From an uncultured Sphingobacteriaceae bacterium (lineage in GTDB: Bacteria; Bacteroidota; Bacteroidia; Sphingobacteriales; Sphingobacteriaceae), in assembly GCA_937875035.1 (NCBI GenBank), contig CALNCF010000304.1, positions 1 through 11,978 of the forward strand: a DNA stretch of 11,978 bases, written 5' to 3'. Every line of letters starts with the position of its first letter. The first letter of the stretch is position 1. Of this stretch, positions 1 through 7,363 are shown one piece after another. Under the pieces are notes generated by a model. It did not search any database and was not told the origin of the DNA. It saw only the letters and a program-made list of their open reading frames with translations. The translations under genes and the position numbers were made by a program.

Positions 1-259
1 AGGGTTGCAGATCGACCACTACCCAGTTCGGATCATCGGTGGTCGGATCCTGGTAGAACTCTTTCGCTACCTTGGCAATGCCTACTACACACTTTCCCTC
101 GTTGCTGTGATAGAACAGCACCAGGTCGCCCTTCTTCATTTCTCTCAGGTTGTTGCGTGCCTGGTAATTGCGCACACCATCCCAGAAGGTACGCTTGTCT
201 TCCAGGAATTTCTCCCAGGAATATTTAAAGGGCTCTGACTTGACTAACCAATGATTCAT
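1..259 (-). CDS. EVE domain-containing protein (THYN1-like), 3'-truncated by the window edge
   Basis: The minus strand encodes 86 residues before the window ends, starting MNHWLVKSEP and continuing with YSWEKFLEDK, WDGVRNYQARNNLR, KGDLVLFYHS and VGIAKV. This is the typical start of the EVE (PUA-like) family, related to thymocyte nuclear protein 1. EVE domains form a small beta-barrel with an aromatic pocket that binds modified bases in nucleic acids; the exact role in most bacteria is unknown. The visible blocks (W-L-V-K-S-E-P, G-V-R-N-Y-Q-A-R-N, G-D) are all intact. The ATG at 259 is chosen because homologues begin exactly there, although a TTG lies in frame at 289. The gene follows holA by 40 nt on the same strand, with no terminator between them, so they are probably co-transcribed. 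About half of the usual length of roughly 140-150 residues is visible. Confidence 0.88.
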   Translation of the reverse strand, partial: MNHWLVKSEPFKYSWEKFLEDKRTFWDGVRNYQARNNLREMKKGDLVLFYHSNEGKCVVGIAKVAKEFYQDPTTDDPNWVVVDLQP

Positions 260-299
260 ACCATATTTTTTAATACCCGGTTCATTCAATAATTCATTA

Positions 300-1322
300 T
301 TAATGCAGGATGCGGAACACAAGCTCCTTCATCAGCTCCCCTTCTTCCGTGTTACCTGTATTGTCTACCCCTTTCGAGCGCAGGTCGTAGGTTCTCAGCA
401 GGGAAATCACCTGCATTGTTTTTTCTGCGGAAAAATTCTTCGCCGCGATCTCGTAGTCACTTACAAAATAAGGGTTTACCTTGAGCACCGAGGCCACATT
501 CCCTTTCGAGCGGTCCTGTAAGAAATGATAAGAGAACAGCTTCGCGAAGAAACCGTTCAGCGTGCCGAGGATCACTACCAGGGGGTTATCCTTTTTATTA
601 GCCGCGAAATAATCAATGATCAGGTTTGCCTTGTATACATCCCTTTTACCCAAGGCATTGATCAGCTCGAAGGAATTAAAATCCTTGCTGATACCGATGT
701 TGTCTTCTACCTCTTTCACCCCGATCTCGGTGTGCTCCTTTACATTCAGCATCAGCTTGTCGAGCTCGTTGGCTACCTTCGACAGGTCATTACCCAGGTA
801 CTCGGCCACGAGCGCCGCGGCACGCGGGTTGATCAGTCCTTTCCTGCTTTTCGCATACTCGGTGACCCATGCGCTTACCTGGTTATCATACAGCTTTTTG
901 GAATCGAATAATACGCCGTGCTTATCGATGGCTTTCGCCACCTTGAGGCGTTTGTCGAGCGAACCGTACTTATGGGCGAACACAAGGATGGTGCTCTTGA
1001 GCGGGTTTTCCAGGTAGGCCATAAAAGGATCCTGCTTGTCGTCGCCGCCTTTGGAGAATTTAAGGTTCTGCGCTTCTTTCACAAGCACCACCTGGTACTC
1101 CGACATCATGGGGAAACGCTTGGCAGCGTTCAGCACCGTCATCATATCGGTATCCTTGCCGTACAGAACAGTCTGGTTAAAACCCTTCTCCGCGTCGTTC
1201 AATACCTCATGCTCTATATAATGGCTGATCTTGTCGATATAGTACGGCTCATCACCCTGTAAAAAATACACCGGCCTGAACTTCCGTGCTCGCAGATCTT
1301 TTAAAATTTCTTCGGCAGTCAT
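300..1322 (-). CDS. holA: DNA polymerase III subunit delta
   Basis: The product is 340 residues, the normal length for HolA, the clamp-loader subunit that opens the beta sliding clamp at replication forks. The N-terminal signature FRPVYFLQGDEPYYIDK (residues 15-31) corresponds to the delta family's ATPase-like fold start, which lacks a working Walker site. Other matching blocks are FPMMSEYQVVLVKEAQ (70-85), LVFAHKYGSLDKR near 113-125, YLGNDLSKVANELDKL (175-190) and the helical C-terminal collar domain with KDNPLVVILGTL (245-254). The ORF can be extended 24 codons upstream, but those residues (SGTTCSKLHIFYL) do not resemble the family and cover the promoter region, so the ATG at 1322 (MTAEEILKDL) is chosen. 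The gene is divergent from the HsdR_N gene and is followed by the EVE gene. Confidence 0.95.
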   Translation of the reverse strand: MTAEEILKDLRARKFRPVYFLQGDEPYYIDKISHYIEHEVLNDAEKGFNQTVLYGKDTDMMTVLNAAKRFPMMSEYQVVLVKEAQNLKFSKGGDDKQDPFMAYLENPLKSTILVFAHKYGSLDKRLKVAKAIDKHGVLFDSKKLYDNQVSAWVTEYAKSRKGLINPRAAALVAEYLGNDLSKVANELDKLMLNVKEHTEIGVKEVEDNIGISKDFNSFELINALGKRDVYKANLIIDYFAANKKDNPLVVILGTLNGFFAKLFSYHFLQDRSKGNVASVLKVNPYFVSDYEIAAKNFSAEKTMQVISLLRTYDLRSKGVDNTGNTEEGELMKELVFRILH

Positions 1323-1327
1323 TGCTT

Positions 1328-1335
1328 CAAATATA
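1328..1335 (-). promoter_or_regulatory. Candidate Bacteroidota -7 box for holA
   Basis: The minus strand reads TATATTTG, a full match to the Bacteroidota -7 consensus TAnnTTTG. It ends only 5 nt before the holA ATG at 1322. No good -33 element (TTG or TTTG) is seen at 17-20 nt; the nearest TTTG is 11 nt upstream. If it is used, the transcript would be almost leaderless. Confidence 0.35.
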
Positions 1336-1341
1336 CTACGA

Positions 1342-1369
1342 TTTGGCAAATAGAAAATGTGTAATTTTG
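1342..1369 (+). promoter_or_regulatory. Candidate promoter for the HsdR_N gene
   Basis: TTTG at 1342-1345 and TAATTTTG at 1362-1369 match the -33 (TTTG) and -7 (TAnnTTTG) elements of the Bacteroidota primary sigma factor. The spacing of 16 nt is slightly short. Initiation would fall about 5-7 nt downstream, giving a leader of roughly 40 nt before the ATG at 1418. Confidence 0.5.
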
Positions 1370-1417
1370 AACAGGTCGTACCGCTTTGCACCATAGTGCG
1401 ACTTGTTTTTAATCCTG

Positions 1418-1873
1418 ATGAACTTACCCGAACTCAATCTTCCGCCCTATCCCTTCCAGCTCAGCAGATCGGGCGATAAGCTTTATGTGTTTGATGAGAT
1501 CCGGAAGAAGCGGCTGGTGCTCAACCCGGAAGAATGGGTGAGGCAGCACTTCGTGCAATACCTGGTGAACCAGAAGAAATACCCTAAGGGGCTGATCCGG
1601 CTGGAAGGCGGCTTCACGCTGAACAGCCTGCAGAAACGTACAGATATTTTAGTTTACGACCGCGAGGGCGCGGCACGGATCCTGGTGGAGTGCAAGGCTC
1701 CTGCAGTACGCATTACCCAGGATGTGCTCGACCAGGCGCTGCGCTACCATATCAGGCACCGGGTAGAGTACATTGTGCTCAGCAATGGCCTGGATCATTA
1801 TTATTTCCGGAACGACGGGCAGGGTGCGCTTGTCCAGTTGGATGATCTCCCGGAGAACGGCCAGGCTTCTTAA
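1418..1873 (+). CDS. Stand-alone HsdR_N-domain (PD-(D/E)xK nuclease-fold) protein
   Basis: The product is a 151-residue protein resembling only the N-terminal nuclease domain of type I restriction HsdR subunits (HSDR_N_2 type). The putative catalytic triad is visible: D76 in KRTDILVY and E91/K93 in ILVECKAP, followed by the QALRYH motif (Q106 to Y110) and the strand YIVLSNG. The N-terminal block ERKKRLVLNPEEWVRQHF-like (residues 27-45; here EIRKKRLVLNPEEW) is also typical. There is no helicase domain, HsdM or HsdS nearby, so it is not a restriction system in itself. Similar single-domain proteins are common in Bacteroidota and, as far as I recall, often sit beside holA; their function is unknown to me. 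The ATG at 1418 is preferred to the TTG at 1403 because MNLPELNLPPYPF fits the family start. A nuclease or DNA-end-binding role is inferred from the intact triad. Confidence 0.85.
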   Translation: MNLPELNLPPYPFQLSRSGDKLYVFDEIRKKRLVLNPEEWVRQHFVQYLVNQKKYPKGLIRLEGGFTLNSLQKRTDILVYDREGAARILVECKAPAVRITQDVLDQALRYHIRHRVEYIVLSNGLDHYYFRNDGQGALVQLDDLPENGQAS

Positions 1874-1918
1874 AGAAACATCTCCTTTCATCGTCTTGAA
1901 AAATTCCTGCATAAAGAA

Positions 1919-1943
1919 ATCCCCCGCTATATTGCCGGGGGAT
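1919..1943 (-). terminator. Terminator downstream of valS
   Basis: On the minus strand an 8-bp GC-rich stem (ATCCCCCG pairing with CGGGGGAT, loop of about 9 nt) is followed by TTCTTT. It lies 6 nt after the valS stop codon. The stem could also serve the convergent HsdR_N gene, but the plus-strand side has no T-run. Confidence 0.75.
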
Positions 1944-1949
1944 CTCCTG

Positions 1950-4555
1950 TTATAGGCTTTTCAGACTTTCTTCGAGTATGCGGATCTTCTGTTCGGCATC
2001 TGCCTTCTTCTTGCGTTCATTATCAATGATGTCGGGCTTGGCATTCTGAACAAAGCGTTCGTTAGCCAGCTTCGCATCTACCGATTTCAGGAAGCCTTGC
2101 AGGTATTCCAGCTCCTTGCTGATGCGTTCGCGTTCTGCTTCGGCATCGATCGAACCCGACAGCGGCACAAAGAACTCATCGGTACCCGCTATAAAGGATG
2201 CGGCCCCGCTCAGCTTCTCCTGCACCATCGTTATCTCCGAAATATTCGCCAGCTTACAGATCACCGGGGCATAGGTATCGAATGCGATACCGGAGTTCGC
2301 ATGGATCGAAAGGGTCAATGCTTCCTTCGGAGAGATTTGCTTGGTATTCCGGATATTCCGAATCTCGGAGATCACCGTCTTCACGATTTCGATCTCTTTC
2401 AGCAGCTTTGTATCCGGGGTCGCGGTGATCGCCGGGTAATCGGCCACTACGATGCAATCCTTTTCGCCCCGTTTCCCGAACACTTCTTCATCGTGCCATA
2501 ATTCTTCCGTAAGGAATGGCATATACGGGTGCAGCAGCTTCAATAATTCGCCAAAGAACGACACGGTCGCGTTATAGGTCGCGGCATCGATCGGCTGCTG
2601 GTAGGCAGGCTTCACCATCTCCAGGTACCAGGCACAGAAATCATCCCATACCAGTTTATAGGTCGTCATCAGCGCATCGCTCAGGCGGTACTGGGCGAAG
2701 AGCTCTTCGATCTCGGCCAGCGATTCGTTCAGCCGCGAACGGAACCAATCGATCGTTACCTGGTTCTTGTTTTCCAGGGTAGCATCCACTTCCCATCCCT
2801 TTACCAGGCGGAACGCGTTCCATATCTTATTGGTGAAGTTCCGGCCCTGCTCACAGTACGATTCATCGAACATGAGGTCGTTGCCCGCCGGGGAGCAAAG
2901 CAGCATGCCCACACGTACCCCGTCGGCTCCGTATTGTTCGATCAGCCCGATCGGGTCGGGCGAATTACCTAATGATTTGGACATCTTACGGCCCAGCTTA
3001 TCGCGTACGATACCGGTAAGGTATACATTACGGAAAGGCGCCTGCTCACGGAACTCATGCCCGGCCATGATCATCCGTGCCACCCAGAAGAAAAGGATCT
3101 CCGGCGCGGTGACCAGGTCGTTGGTCGGGTAATAATAATTCAGTTCTTCATTGCCTTCCGCACCGGGATTCCCGCATACGGTCGGGTCGAACACCGAGAT
3201 CGGCCACAGCCAGGAAGAGAACCAGGTATCCACCACATCTTCATCCTGCTTCAACTCTCCGATGCTTAAACCGGGAGAAAGGGCTTTCGCTTTTTCAAAG
3301 GCTTCTTCGCGGGTCTTCGCTACCACGAATTCTCCATTGGGCAGATACCAAGCCGGGATCTGCTGTCCCCACCAGAGCTGGCGCGAGATGCACCAGTCTT
3401 TCACATTCTCCATCCAATGCTTATAGGTATTGATAAACTTGTCGGGGATGAGGCGCACCTCTCCGTTCAGCACGTAGTCGAGCGCCGGCTTCGCCATGTC
3501 GCCCATCTTCACGAACCATTGCAGCGAAAGCTTCGGTTCGATCACGGCGTCGGTCCGTTCGGAATAGCCTACCTGCGATTTATAGTCTTCGATCTTATCC
3601 AGGTTCCCCGCTTCTTCCAGCATTACCGCGATCTTCTTGCGGGCGGCGAAACGGTCCTCTCCTACCAGGATCTCTGCCTTTTCGTTCAGGGTACCGTTAT
3701 CATTTAAAATGTCGATCACCTGCAGCTTATGCTTAATGCCCAGCTCGTAGTCGTTCAGGTCGTGCGCCGGTGTTACCTTCAGGCAGCCGGTACCGAAATC
3801 CATGGTCACGTACTCGTCCAGGATCACCGGGATCTCCCGGTTGATCAGGGGTACCAGCACTTTCTTACCATGCAGGTGTGTATAACGCTCATCGTTCGGG
3901 TTGATACAGATCGCGCTGTCGGCCATGATGGTTTCGGGCCGGGTGGTAGCAATAGTAATAAAGCCATCCTCACCTGCAACACGGTAGCGGATATAATATA
4001 ATTTCTGGTTGACTTCCTTGCGGATCACCTCTTCGTCGGAAACCGCGGTGAGGCCTTTCGGATCCCAGTTCACCATACGGATGCCCCGGTAAACAAGGCC
4101 CTTGTTATACAGGTGAATAAAGGTATCGATCACGGCCTCCGACATGGCCGGGTCCATGGTGAACGAGGTACGGTCCCAGTCGCAGGAAGCGCCCAGCTTT
4201 TTCAATTGCTCGAGGATGATCCCAGGAATTTCTCACGACCGATCTCTTTCTTGTCAATGCCTCTTTCTTTCAGCATGGCTACCACCTTCGCTTCGGTCGC
4301 GATGGAGGCATGATCCGTTCCCGGAACCCAGCAGGCGTTCTTTCCCTTCATCCGCGCGCGGCGGATCAGCACATCCTGGATCGTGTTGTTCAGCATGTGC
4401 CCCATATGCAATACACCCGTCACATTCGGCGGAGGAATAACGATGGTATAAGGCTCTCTTTCGTCGGGTACTGATCTAAAGAACTTGTGCTCAAGCCAGT
4501 AACTGTACCACTTCGCTTCGGTTTCGGTCGGGTTGTATGTTTTGGAGATCGTCAC
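1950..4555 (-). CDS. valS: Valyl-tRNA synthetase, reading frame broken by an internal deletion
   Basis: ValRS charges tRNA-Val and edits misacylated threonine. The catalytic HIGH motif is HMGH (residues 50-53, in PPPNVTGVLHMGH) and the KMSKS loop (GRKMSKSLGNSPDP) is intact. The editing-domain block TTRPETIMADSA, the anticodon-binding region, and a C-terminal charged coiled coil ending at 1950 are also present. The gene lies in two frames. The first runs from the start to residue 111 (IGREKFL), then reads GSSSSN and stops at 4202-4204. The second resumes at IILEQLKKLGASCDWDR and runs to the end. The family has about 12 residues between these blocks (EHAWEWKEKYGG-like); only GG remains of their 36 nt, so about 34 nt are missing. 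Without the loss the protein would be near 879 residues, the normal length. The GTG at 4555 (MTISKTYNP) is chosen as start over the TTG at 4579. An artefact or strain mixture is likelier than true loss of an essential enzyme. Confidence 0.93.
4221..4222 (-). other. Frame-breaking deletion junction in valS
   Basis: On the minus strand codons TTC CTG (Phe-Leu of GREKFL) are joined by two bases, GG, to ATC ATC CTC GAG (Ile-Ile-Leu-Glu). The conserved ValRS segment carrying the W-E-W-K motif is absent, and the net loss of about 34 nt shifts the frame. Confidence 0.85.
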
Positions 4556-4571
4556 CTTGATAATACGTGAT

Positions 4572-4604
4572 AAAAACAAACCACCCGTGAATACGGATGG
4601 TTTG
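4572..4604 (-). terminator. Strong intrinsic terminator between the lipoprotein/barrel operon and valS
   Basis: The minus strand has an 11-bp stem (CAAACCATCCG pairing with CGGGTGGTTTG, one G-T pair) with a 6-nt loop TATTCA, followed by five Ts. It lies 44 nt downstream of the barrel gene and ends 16 nt before the valS GTG. It probably ends the three-gene operon. A -7-like box immediately upstream means it could instead be a leader hairpin of valS. Confidence 0.85.
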
Positions 4605-4612
4605 CAAAAATA
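4605..4612 (-). promoter_or_regulatory. Possible -7 box of valS, directly upstream of the hairpin
   Basis: The minus strand reads TATTTTTG, matching TAnnTTTG. No -33 TTG is seen 17-20 nt upstream. If active, transcription would start at or inside the hairpin at 4572-4604. The T-rich context makes a chance match possible. Confidence 0.25.
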
Positions 4613-4648
4613 GAAAAATATCGGATAAGCAGCCCTGCGGCGGCCCGC

Positions 4649-5323
4649 TCAAAAGATTTTATAGCCTAAGGCAATCCCCAGCCGGGGCACAATGCCCGAA
4701 TAGCTCTGGTCGCTCAGGAGCCTGCGGTTATCCAGCTCATATACGGTGCTGCTCTTCAGCTTCGCTTTTTTATACACTACTCCCGCGTAATAATCCATAT
4801 AGAAATGCCGGCTGTAATAACATTTGAAACCGGCCAGCATGCTGATATCGAAGCGCCGGGTATGCTGTGTCTGCGGCCCCATGCGGTAGCTGTAATATTC
4901 TAAGCCGTCGCTGCCCGTATACGCGAACCAGTTGTACTCATCATACCGGTAAGTCAGGTTATGAAAGCCCAGCCCAGCCTTTACATACGCGGCATAGCGT
5001 GCCAGCGTGTCGCCGGAAGTATAGCAATACCGGTACGAAAGGTCGAAGCCATAGCCTTCCAGCCGGTGGTTCTCGTCGGGGTTCCCGCCATTGTATGCCG
5101 TACCCGTATAGTTCATCCGTTCGTAGGAATAAATAACCGGGCTCAGCGACAGGCTGTTCTTCGGGTCGAAGCCGTACTCGATCTCGAACCTCGAGCAGCC
5201 GGTAAATACCGGCAGCATGTGCAGGCTCAGCGAAACCCCTTCGTTCCCGGCAGGCTTGCGCTGGGCAAGGGTTTTCGGCGTGGCCAGGCAGAACAGGATA
5301 AAAGCAAACAGGTATCTTTTCAT
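4649..5323 (-). CDS. Exported outer-membrane beta-barrel protein
   Basis: This is a 224-residue protein with a Sec signal peptide (MKRYLFAFILFCLATPKTLAQ, cleavage likely after residue 20 or 21). The mature part alternates hydrophobic and polar residues and is rich in Tyr, Phe and Gly, as in transmembrane beta-strands (for example FDLSYRYCYTSGD, YAAYVKAGLGFHNLTYRY, FYMDYYAGVVYKKAKLK). It ends GIALGYKIF with a C-terminal Phe, the usual BAM recognition signal. The size suggests a small barrel of 8-10 strands, of the porin-family/OmpW-like class; no specific family is recognised. It starts one base after the stop of the upstream lipoprotein gene, so it is the last gene of a three-gene operon. Function unknown; it may anchor or serve the two lipoproteins. 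Confidence 0.85.
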   Translation of the reverse strand: MKRYLFAFILFCLATPKTLAQRKPAGNEGVSLSLHMLPVFTGCSRFEIEYGFDPKNSLSLSPVIYSYERMNYTGTAYNGGNPDENHRLEGYGFDLSYRYCYTSGDTLARYAAYVKAGLGFHNLTYRYDEYNWFAYTGSDGLEYYSYRMGPQTQHTRRFDISMLAGFKCYYSRHFYMDYYAGVVYKKAKLKSSTVYELDNRRLLSDQSYSGIVPRLGIALGYKIF

Positions 5324-5324
5324 A

Positions 5325-6074
5325 TTATTCCTGGGTTGGAATGTAGCTCAATAATTGCAGGGCTCCGGACTGATAGCTGTACTGGTAGATCCCGCTGCTG
5401 CCGGTTACAATAAGGTGGCCGTTGGCGGCGATCACATCTTCGGCCTGTATGTTGAACTTCTGCAAAAGCGCCAGGCTGTTCACATTGCGCGCGTCGTACA
5501 CGCTCAGGCCGTTATCACATACGAATAGCAGGGAATCATCCTTACCCAGTCCGCGGGGCGAAGTAAGCGGGTAGATATTCAGCAGGCTGGGACGATCCGG
5601 GTTCCGGATGTCGATGATCTCGAGCTGGTTCAGCCCCCTGCGGCAGAACGACTGCGCACTGTTGTTCAGGGTGATATACGCGTACATGGAATCGGCTACT
5701 ACCGGGTCGCAGCTGGTGATATGCGTATAGTTGGAACGCAGCGCCGGTGAAACCGGGTTCGAAATATCAAAAATATACAAGCCATTGACAGAGCCGATGA
5801 ACAGCAGTTGCTCGCGGATGAAGATCGTTTCGAGACCGGCGCCCACGAAGATGCTGAATTGCGGGATGATGTTTGCCGGCTGGCTGATGTCGTAACCCGA
5901 CAGCTTTTCGCCGGAAAGGGTATAGATCATGTTGTTGCGGATGGCAAAGCGCGCGAGGGACCCGCCCTGCCCGTTCGCCTGGTTTTCTGATGCGGTCATA
6001 CCCGTGTCGGTACAGCCCTGTATGCACAGAACGCTCATCAGCAGGAAGAAAATAACAGGTACAGATCTCATCAT
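5325..6074 (-). CDS. LVIVD-repeat lipoprotein, five propeller-like blades
   Basis: This is a 249-residue lipoprotein: the signal peptide ends in CIQGC, with the lipidated cysteine at residue 21. The mature part carries five repeats of about 35-45 residues. The repeats contain YDISQPANI, FDISNPVSP, IDIRNPDRP, YDARNVNSL and a degenerate YSYQSGAL, each preceded by a hydrophobic strand such as LLFIGSVNGLYI or LLFVCDNGLSV. This is the LVIVD repeat, expected to form beta-propeller blades at the cell envelope. The ATG overlaps the stop of the upstream gene (ATGA), which implies translational coupling; a second ATG follows at 6071. From memory, related Bacteroidota proteins of about 420 residues carry this part and the upstream gene's part in one chain. 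Ligand unknown. Confidence 0.85.
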   Translation of the reverse strand: MMRSVPVIFFLLMSVLCIQGCTDTGMTASENQANGQGGSLARFAIRNNMIYTLSGEKLSGYDISQPANIIPQFSIFVGAGLETIFIREQLLFIGSVNGLYIFDISNPVSPALRSNYTHITSCDPVVADSMYAYITLNNSAQSFCRRGLNQLEIIDIRNPDRPSLLNIYPLTSPRGLGKDDSLLFVCDNGLSVYDARNVNSLALLQKFNIQAEDVIAANGHLIVTGSSGIYQYSYQSGALQLLSYIPTQE

Positions 6075-6586
6075 GATTTCTTTTTAGTCCAGCCAACAAT
6101 AACAAGTCCGGCAAGCCGGTTTTCCGGGAGATAAGTATCAGGAAGATAACCCAGGTCGGGCGGCGACAATTCCGGGAAGGCGTTACGCTGCCGGTTCAGC
6201 ACCTGTGCCTGAGGCAGGGCGGAGAGATCGACCGCTACCAGGTCGGTCGCGTTATCGGCATACAGCACATCCCCCTTAAAGCTCATATCGATACAGCCCG
6301 GGATACGGATGAATCCTGTTTTCTGGGGCGATGCCGGGTTCGTATTATCGAACACATGAATACCCTTATACTTCTCGTTCAGGTAAAGCCGGTTCCCCTT
6401 CACAAAAATTTTACCTGCCTGCTTAACGGGCTGCACACCGACATAGGCCACGGAGCTTTCCAGCTGCGCGCGCGCCATAAACAGGGGTTCGTACTCCGTA
6501 GCGGGCCGCATGTTATCCTCCCTGAGCGGGCATCCGGAACATATAACAGCCAGTAAGGGCAGTATCCGGATCAGGTGTCTGTTCAT
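6071..6586 (-). CDS. LVIVD-type lipoprotein, two propeller-like blades
   Basis: This is a 171-residue lipoprotein with signal peptide ending VICSGC (lipidated C19). After a linker come two blade-like repeats: KIFVKGNRLYLNEKYKGIHV followed by FDNTNPASP, and IDMSFKGDVLYADNATDLVA followed by VDLSALPQAQV. A terminal strand LAGLVIVGW precedes a basic tail. The blocks EKYKGIHVFDNTNP and DMSFKGDVLYADNATDLVAVD match the N-terminal part of LVIVD lipoproteins in Bacteroidota. It is the first gene of the operon and overlaps the next gene by 4 nt. No convincing promoter was found: the 113-nt divergent gap upstream offers only TATATTCG. The protein alone is too short to close a propeller, suggesting it pairs with the downstream product. 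Confidence 0.8.
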   Translation of the reverse strand: MNRHLIRILPLLAVICSGCPLREDNMRPATEYEPLFMARAQLESSVAYVGVQPVKQAGKIFVKGNRLYLNEKYKGIHVFDNTNPASPQKTGFIRIPGCIDMSFKGDVLYADNATDLVAVDLSALPQAQVLNRQRNAFPELSPPDLGYLPDTYLPENRLAGLVIVGWTKKKS

Positions 6587-6651
6587 ATATATTTTGTAAT
6601 AAAGTGCAAAGAAGTGGGTAAGACCTACCGAATATAAAAAAATTTATGCTT

Positions 6652-6659
6652 TATATTTG
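6652..6659 (+). promoter_or_regulatory. Candidate -7 box for the LpoB-like gene
   Basis: TATATTTG matches the Bacteroidota -7 consensus TAnnTTTG. It lies 40 nt before the ATG at 6700, giving a leader of about 35 nt. No clear TTG is present at the -33 position; the stretch upstream is A/T-rich. It sits in the divergent gap shared with the lipoprotein operon. Confidence 0.5.
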
Positions 6660-6699
6660 GACGAGTGTTTTAACCGTTAGAATCAAAAATTAAACCAAT

Positions 6700-7287
6700 A
6701 TGAAAAAATCGCATTTGATCATTGCCGTCTTCAGCGCATCGATCCTGTTCAGTGCCTGTAAGTCAAGAAAAGTAGAACGTATCGACCCGACCCAGCAAAC
6801 CGACCTGAGCGGACGCTGGAATGATACCGACTCCCGCCTGGTGTCTAACGAGATGATCAGCGACTGTATGTCAAGACCATGGAGAACCGATTTCACCGCT
6901 TCGAAGAACCGCAAGCCGGTAGTGATCGTAGGAACGGTAAGAAACAAATCGACCGAGCACATCGAATCTGAAACCTTTATCAAGGACATCGAGAAAGCGT
7001 ATGTAAACTCCGGACTGGTAAGCGTAGTACAGGCAGGTGAAGCCCGTAAGGAATTACGCGACGAACGTAACGACCAGCAAACCTTCTCATCTGAAGAAAC
7101 CAAGAAAAAATGGGGCCGCGAAAAGGGCGCCGATTTTATGCTGAACGGCGTGATCACATCCATTGTAGATCAATACGGAAAGAATAAAGTGGTTTACTAC
7201 CAGATCGACCTGGAGCTGACCAACCTCGAAACCAACGAGAAAGTATGGATCGGTGATAAGAAGATCAAAAAAGCTATCCAGAACTAA
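6700..7287 (+). CDS. lpoB: LpoB-like penicillin-binding protein activator lipoprotein
   Basis: This is a 195-residue lipoprotein with signal peptide ending ILFSAC (lipidated C20). The family signature TDLSGRWNDTDSRLVSNEMISDC (residues 34-56, key residues L-S-G-x-W-N-D-T-D) and the following blocks VVIVGTVRNKSTEHIE, FIKDIEKAYVNSG, ADFMLNGVI and LTNLETNEKVWIGDKKIKK match LpoB. In enterobacteria LpoB reaches from the outer membrane to stimulate PBP1b; the Bacteroidota members are annotated by similarity and their target is unproven. In gamma-proteobacteria lpoB genes often neighbour a COG3014 lipoprotein gene, as here, which supports the call. The ATG at 6700 gives a perfect signal peptide and follows a promoter at 6652; there is no Shine-Dalgarno. 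A 13-bp hairpin follows the stop. Confidence 0.88.
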   Translation: MKKSHLIIAVFSASILFSACKSRKVERIDPTQQTDLSGRWNDTDSRLVSNEMISDCMSRPWRTDFTASKNRKPVVIVGTVRNKSTEHIESETFIKDIEKAYVNSGLVSVVQAGEARKELRDERNDQQTFSSEETKKKWGREKGADFMLNGVITSIVDQYGKNKVVYYQIDLELTNLETNEKVWIGDKKIKKAIQN

Positions 7288-7303
7288 GAAAGTCCTGTAA
7301 CAG

Positions 7304-7343
7304 GTAATGAAGCTTATGGAATAACCCCTGTAAGCTTCATTAC
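7304..7343 (+). terminator. Perfect 13-bp hairpin between the LpoB-like and COG3014-like genes
   Basis: GTAATGAAGCTTA (7304-7316) is the exact reverse complement of TAAGCTTCATTAC (7331-7343), with a 14-nt loop. A weak tail TTTCAT follows. CCTGT in the loop could also pair with ACAGG just before the left arm, giving an alternative fold. It may terminate or attenuate transcription into the next gene, which has no other visible promoter. Confidence 0.65.
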
Positions 7344-7363
7344 TTTCATAACCCCGCCAACCT

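Noticed and set aside
525..1262. Long open frames antisense to holA, and similar ones antisense to valS, pyrD and mnmD
   Set aside because: They lie opposite genes with clear family motifs, and their translations show no recognisable domains. They arise from codon bias on the coding strand.
1418..1873. Type I restriction-modification system
   Set aside because: Only the HsdR_N domain is present. No helicase, HsdM, HsdS or methylase gene lies in the window, and the flanks are housekeeping genes.
4202..4222. Programmed ribosomal frameshift in valS
   Set aside because: No slippery heptamer or downstream pseudoknot is evident, and conserved residues are missing rather than only out of frame, so a shift would not restore the protein.
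201..4235. A 13-base match between the EVE gene (near 203-215) and the valS deletion junction (near 4222-4235) as a recombination or misassembly cause
   Set aside because: Both encode the residues EKFL with the same codons. The match is short and explained by coding; a similar 12-base match (near 6157 and 7896) also looks like chance.
4556..4620. T-box riboswitch in front of valS
   Set aside because: The gap holds a single hairpin with no specifier loop or conserved T-box sequence, and T-boxes are characteristic of Firmicutes and relatives.
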